Of a DNA stretch of 24,492 bases, positions 22,016-24,492 are shown piece after piece. Position numbers and translations under genes: made by a program. The notes under the pieces are model-generated. The model saw nothing but the letters and a program-made list of their open reading frames with translations. It ran no database searches and was not told the DNA's origin. Each line of letters begins with the position of its first letter. The first letter of the stretch is position 1. Source of the stretch: JBBQSN01 sp038213835 (lineage in GTDB: Bacteria; Actinomycetota; Actinomycetes; Actinomycetales; CAWJMD01); NCBI GenBank assembly GCA_038213835.1, contig JBBQSN010000036.1, forward strand, positions 1 through 24,492, written 5' to 3'.

Positions 22016-23292
22016 GCCCCGCCTCGCTCAAGGCAGCGGTCATCGGCGCCGGTTCGACGTACACCCCAGAGCTTGTCCATGGGCTGATCCGCCGGGCAGC
22101 GACGCTACCGATCCGCACCCTGGCCCTGGTGGACCCCGACGAGAGGCGTCTCGATGTGCTCGCTGGGTTCGTCGCGCGGATGTGCGAGGCCGTCGACCAT
22201 GAGGTCGTCGTCGAGCCGACCACCGACCTGCGCGCCGGCGTGCGCGACGCGTCCTTCGTGTTCTCCCAGTTCCGCGTGGGCGGTCAGGCGGCGCGACACG
22301 GCGACGAGGAGCTCGGGCGCCGCTGGGGGATCGTGGGCCAGGAGACGACCGGCGTCGGGGGGTTGGCGAAGGGGCTGCGCACGATCCCCGTTGCGCTTGC
22401 CGTACAGGCGGCCGTGGCCCAGGTCGCTCGCCCGGAGGCCTGGCTGGTCAACTTCACCAACCCGGCTGGCATGGTGACCGAAGCCCTGCTCCGCCACGGA
22501 GCTGGAGACCCACCCCGGGTGCTGGGCCTGTGCAACTTTCCCTGGACCCTGCGAGTCCAGCTGGCCGCGGCCTTCAAGGTGCCCGCTCACGAGGTCGACC
22601 TCGACTACGTCGGGCTGAACCACCTCGCCTGGGTCCGCGACGTCGCAGTCGAGGGTCGACCGAGCATGCCTTCGGCCCGCACAGCCTGGCGGGACGGACC
22701 CGACGCGCCGTTCGAGACGCAGCTGCTCGACGACGTCGGGCTCATCCTCAACCCCTACCTGCAGTACTACTACGAGACCGCCCGCATCCTGCACAAGCAG
22801 ACCTGCACCCCCACCCGGGCTTCGGAGGTCGCGGCCCTGGAGACCGACCTGCTGGACAGGTACGCCGACACCACGACGACCTGGGACACCTCGATGCTGG
22901 CGGCGCGCGGCGGGGCGTCGTACTCCGAGGCAGCCGCAGCCTTGGCAGCGGACCTGCACGCCGGTCCGGGCGGTCTGCACGTCGTCAACGTCCTGAACGC
23001 GGGGGCACTGCCGGGGCTACCCGCAGATGCCGTGGTCGAGACGACGTGCCAGGTAGACGGCAACGGCGCGGTACCCCGCCCCACCGCTCCTCTGTCCGGG
23101 CCGACCGCTGGTCTGGCTGCCCAGGTCAAGGACTTCGAGCGGTACGCCATCGACGCCGCCGTTTCCGGTGACCATCGGGCCGCCCGCCTCGCCCTGCTGA
23201 CCCATCCGTTGTGTCCCGACGCGACCGCGACGGATGGGCTTCTCGAGGACCTCCTCGCCACCAACCGACAGTGGCTGCCGGCCTTCGCGTGA
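22012..23292 (+). CDS. Glycoside hydrolase family 4 protein (6-phospho-beta-glucosidase-like)
   Basis: This is a 426-residue NAD-dependent glycosidase of GH4, which cleaves glycosides by oxidation-elimination using NAD+ and a divalent metal. Motifs are the dinucleotide loop IGAGSTYTPELVHGLI (11-26), GQETTGVGGLAKGLRTIP (109-126), NFTNPAGMVTEALLRH (147-162), metal ligand Cys174 in LGLCNFPW and His204 in VGLNHLAW. Length is normal for the family. Similarity is closest to the 6-phospho-beta-glucosidase subgroup, but the substrate may differ because no PTS gene is present. The start is GTG 22012, overlapping the MOSC stop; the stop overlaps the kinase start. It probably releases a sugar or sugar phosphate in the cytoplasm. 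Confidence 0.92.
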   Translation: MSPASLKAAVIGAGSTYTPELVHGLIRRAATLPIRTLALVDPDERRLDVLAGFVARMCEAVDHEVVVEPTTDLRAGVRDASFVFSQFRVGGQAARHGDEELGRRWGIVGQETTGVGGLAKGLRTIPVALAVQAAVAQVARPEAWLVNFTNPAGMVTEALLRHGAGDPPRVLGLCNFPWTLRVQLAAAFKVPAHEVDLDYVGLNHLAWVRDVAVEGRPSMPSARTAWRDGPDAPFETQLLDDVGLILNPYLQYYYETARILHKQTCTPTRASEVAALETDLLDRYADTTTTWDTSMLAARGGASYSEAAAALAADLHAGPGGLHVVNVLNAGALPGLPADAVVETTCQVDGNGAVPRPTAPLSGPTAGLAAQVKDFERYAIDAAVSGDHRAARLALLTHPLCPDATATDGLLEDLLATNRQWLPAFA

Positions 23293-24263
23293 CGACGTCG
23301 GGCGCGGTCCTGGGCATCGACGTCGGCGGCACCAAGACCGACGCCGTGCTGGTCGCGCCAGACGGGTCGATCCTCGCCCGAGTGCTCGGCCCGGGCGCCA
23401 ACCACGAGGTCGTCGGCTGGGTCGAGGCGCAAGCACGGGTCCGCGAGGTCGTGCGCCAACTCCTGGCGTCAGCACTCGTTCCGGTCGACGCGGTCACCGC
23501 CAGTGTGTGGGGCTTCGCAGGCCTTGACTCCGCGGCGGACGAGGTCCGTCACCGTCGCTTCGTGGTCGCACTCGGCTTCGCACGAGACAGCATCGTTGTC
23601 AACGACGCGTTCCTCGCCCTGGACGGCGGCGAGGCCGCCGGGCACGGAATCGCGATCGTGTCAGGGACCGGGGCCGTCGTCGTCGGACGCAGCCCGCACG
23701 GGGTCGCCGCGCGCACGCTCGGCATCGGTGCCGGACGGGGGGATTGGGGGTCCGGACCTGACATCGTCGACGCCGCCGTCCGAGCGATCGCCGAGGCCCA
23801 TCTGGGCACAGGCCCCGAGACGGCTCTGACCGAGATCGCGCTCCGTCGATCCGGAGCCCCCACAGCGGCGGCCTACGCGCATGAAGCGTGGCGCAACGGC
23901 CGACCTCACCTGCTGCCCCCCGACGTATGGGAACTGGTCGCACTCGGCGACCCGGTATGCATCCGCATCCGCGACCGGGTCGCCGACTCGCTCGGCGCCG
24001 GGGCGGCTTACGTCGCCCGGCAACTGCACCTGGAGGGCGAGGTGGTGCTCGCCGGACGGGTGCTCGACCCCGGCCACCCCGTCCTCCACCAGGCGATGCT
24101 CACCACGCTGGCCGGCGAGCTGCCCGGTTGCCGGGTACGCCGGCTCGGTGTGGCACCGGTCGCGGGAGCCGTGATGGCCGCTGCCCGGCTGGCGGGCTGG
24201 GGACCCTCGCTCTTGACCCGCTCCCGCCAGGCACTGGAAAGGGACGTCTCTCTCACGTCGTAG
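23289..24263 (+). CDS. BadF/BadG/BcrA/BcrD-type ATPase, probable N-acetylglucosamine-type kinase
   Basis: This is a 324-residue ASKHA-fold protein. Phosphate-1 motif LGIDVGGTKTDAVLVAPDG (8-26), the catalytic-region VVNDAFLALDGG and phosphate-2 IAIVSGTGAVVVGR (121-134) are intact. The usual GDEGSG of GlcNAc kinase-like members is GDWGSG (151-156), an unusual Glu-to-Trp change. The adenosine region is GAAYVARQLHLEGEVVLAGR. The likely role is phosphorylation of the sugar released by the neighbouring GH4 enzyme. GTG 23289 overlaps the GH4 stop (GTGA). It is the last gene of the operon, and no transporter follows in the window. Confidence 0.88.
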   Translation: MTTSGAVLGIDVGGTKTDAVLVAPDGSILARVLGPGANHEVVGWVEAQARVREVVRQLLASALVPVDAVTASVWGFAGLDSAADEVRHRRFVVALGFARDSIVVNDAFLALDGGEAAGHGIAIVSGTGAVVVGRSPHGVAARTLGIGAGRGDWGSGPDIVDAAVRAIAEAHLGTGPETALTEIALRRSGAPTAAAYAHEAWRNGRPHLLPPDVWELVALGDPVCIRIRDRVADSLGAGAAYVARQLHLEGEVVLAGRVLDPGHPVLHQAMLTTLAGELPGCRVRRLGVAPVAGAVMAAARLAGWGPSLLTRSRQALERDVSLTS

Positions 24264-24342
24264 GCATACGCAGGTCGAGAACCAGCTGGACCCGCAGCCC
24301 GCTTCCGTCCGCGCACTGTGGCGGCCGCGAAGCGAACCGCAC

Positions 24343-24492
24343 CTAGCAGATCTGTGGGAGGTGGAGGCGTCCGCAGCGGGCATGTTCGCGTGGGCAGGTC
24401 GCGCGAGGTCGCCTTCGAAGCGGTCACAGCAAGATCAGACCATCAAGGCGGCGGTTCGCCAGTTCCACGCGGTCAGCGACGGCGGCCTACGG
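24343..24492 (+). pseudogene. Possible decayed IS3-family OrfB N-terminus (window edge)
   Basis: The plus frame reads LADLWEVEASAAGMFAWAGR and ARSPSKRSQQDQTIKAAVRQ, then FHAVSDGGLR, and runs off the window. It resembles the IS3 OrfB opening (cysteine-x-LxVSxSGYYxW, then R-S-xx-D-xx-(L/I)-xx-x-I-xx-xHxxS-x-G-x-YG), but the Cys and the GYY are altered and there is no start. It is either a remnant or chance similarity; the sequence downstream of the window would decide. Confidence 0.35.

Noticed and set aside
24264..24427. Minus-strand frame downstream of the kinase
   Set aside because: No start signal, no motif and antisense overlap with the kinase gene.

Overview
The window is GC-rich, densely coded actinobacterial chromosome (Actinomycetota; no species can be named from this sequence). 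The evidence is strong GC bias at third codon positions, many GTG starts, ATGA/GTGA stop-start overlaps, ECF sigma/anti-sigma pairs, numerous TetR regulators, and a wHTH, baeRF and TerC gene complement typical of that phylum. No rRNA, tRNA or CRISPR array was seen.

Layout. 1-3173 (+): 3' end of a respiratory complex I (nuo) operon, with the tail of nuoL, then nuoM and nuoN. 3244-4881 (-): a FhuF-like [2Fe-2S] protein behind a TetR regulator. 5002-6677 (+): an NAD-dependent epimerase-like protein and a membrane protein, divergent from that TetR, with a 13-bp palindrome between them. 6678-7248: a gene graveyard with remnants of an XRE/MmyB-type regulator and an ECF sigma factor. 7249-10012 (-): a tightly overlapping operon of a small USP-like protein, a bacterial eRF1-like (baeRF) protein and a TerC-family membrane protein, divergent from a small winged-helix regulator (10106, +) across an AT-rich palindromic promoter region. 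10493-12256 (+): a membrane diguanylate cyclase with an AGDEF signature. 12395-15840 (-): an overlapping sigma / anti-sigma / ABC ATPase / ABC permease operon. 16077-16095: a perfect 19-bp palindrome in a non-coding gap. 16166-17659: an epoxide-hydrolase-like enzyme divergent from a TetR regulator around a nested-repeat operator. 17660-18090: a non-coding stretch holding the C-terminal remnant of an ECF41/SigJ-type sigma factor. 18091-20368 (-): a TetR regulator followed by a secreted penicillin-binding-type serine hydrolase. 20371-21090: decayed IS256-family transposase pieces on both sides of an amidohydrolase remnant. 21332-24263 (+): a MOSC protein, a GH4 glycosidase and a BadF/BcrA-type sugar kinase, joined by GTGA overlaps behind a clear TTGACG-N17-TAGCGT promoter. 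The last 150 bases may be the start of a decayed IS3-type OrfB.

How the genes work together. The window alternates compact operons with pseudogene debris, as in an accessory segment downstream of nuo. Two units are the best candidates for under-described systems. One is the wHTH / USP-like / baeRF / TerC stress module. The other is the sigma / anti-sigma / ABC exporter unit, in which a membrane-anchored anti-sigma factor with a large extracytoplasmic domain probably senses the condition that the exporter relieves. The downstream operon looks like phospho-glycoside or aminosugar catabolism with an unexpected MOSC partner.
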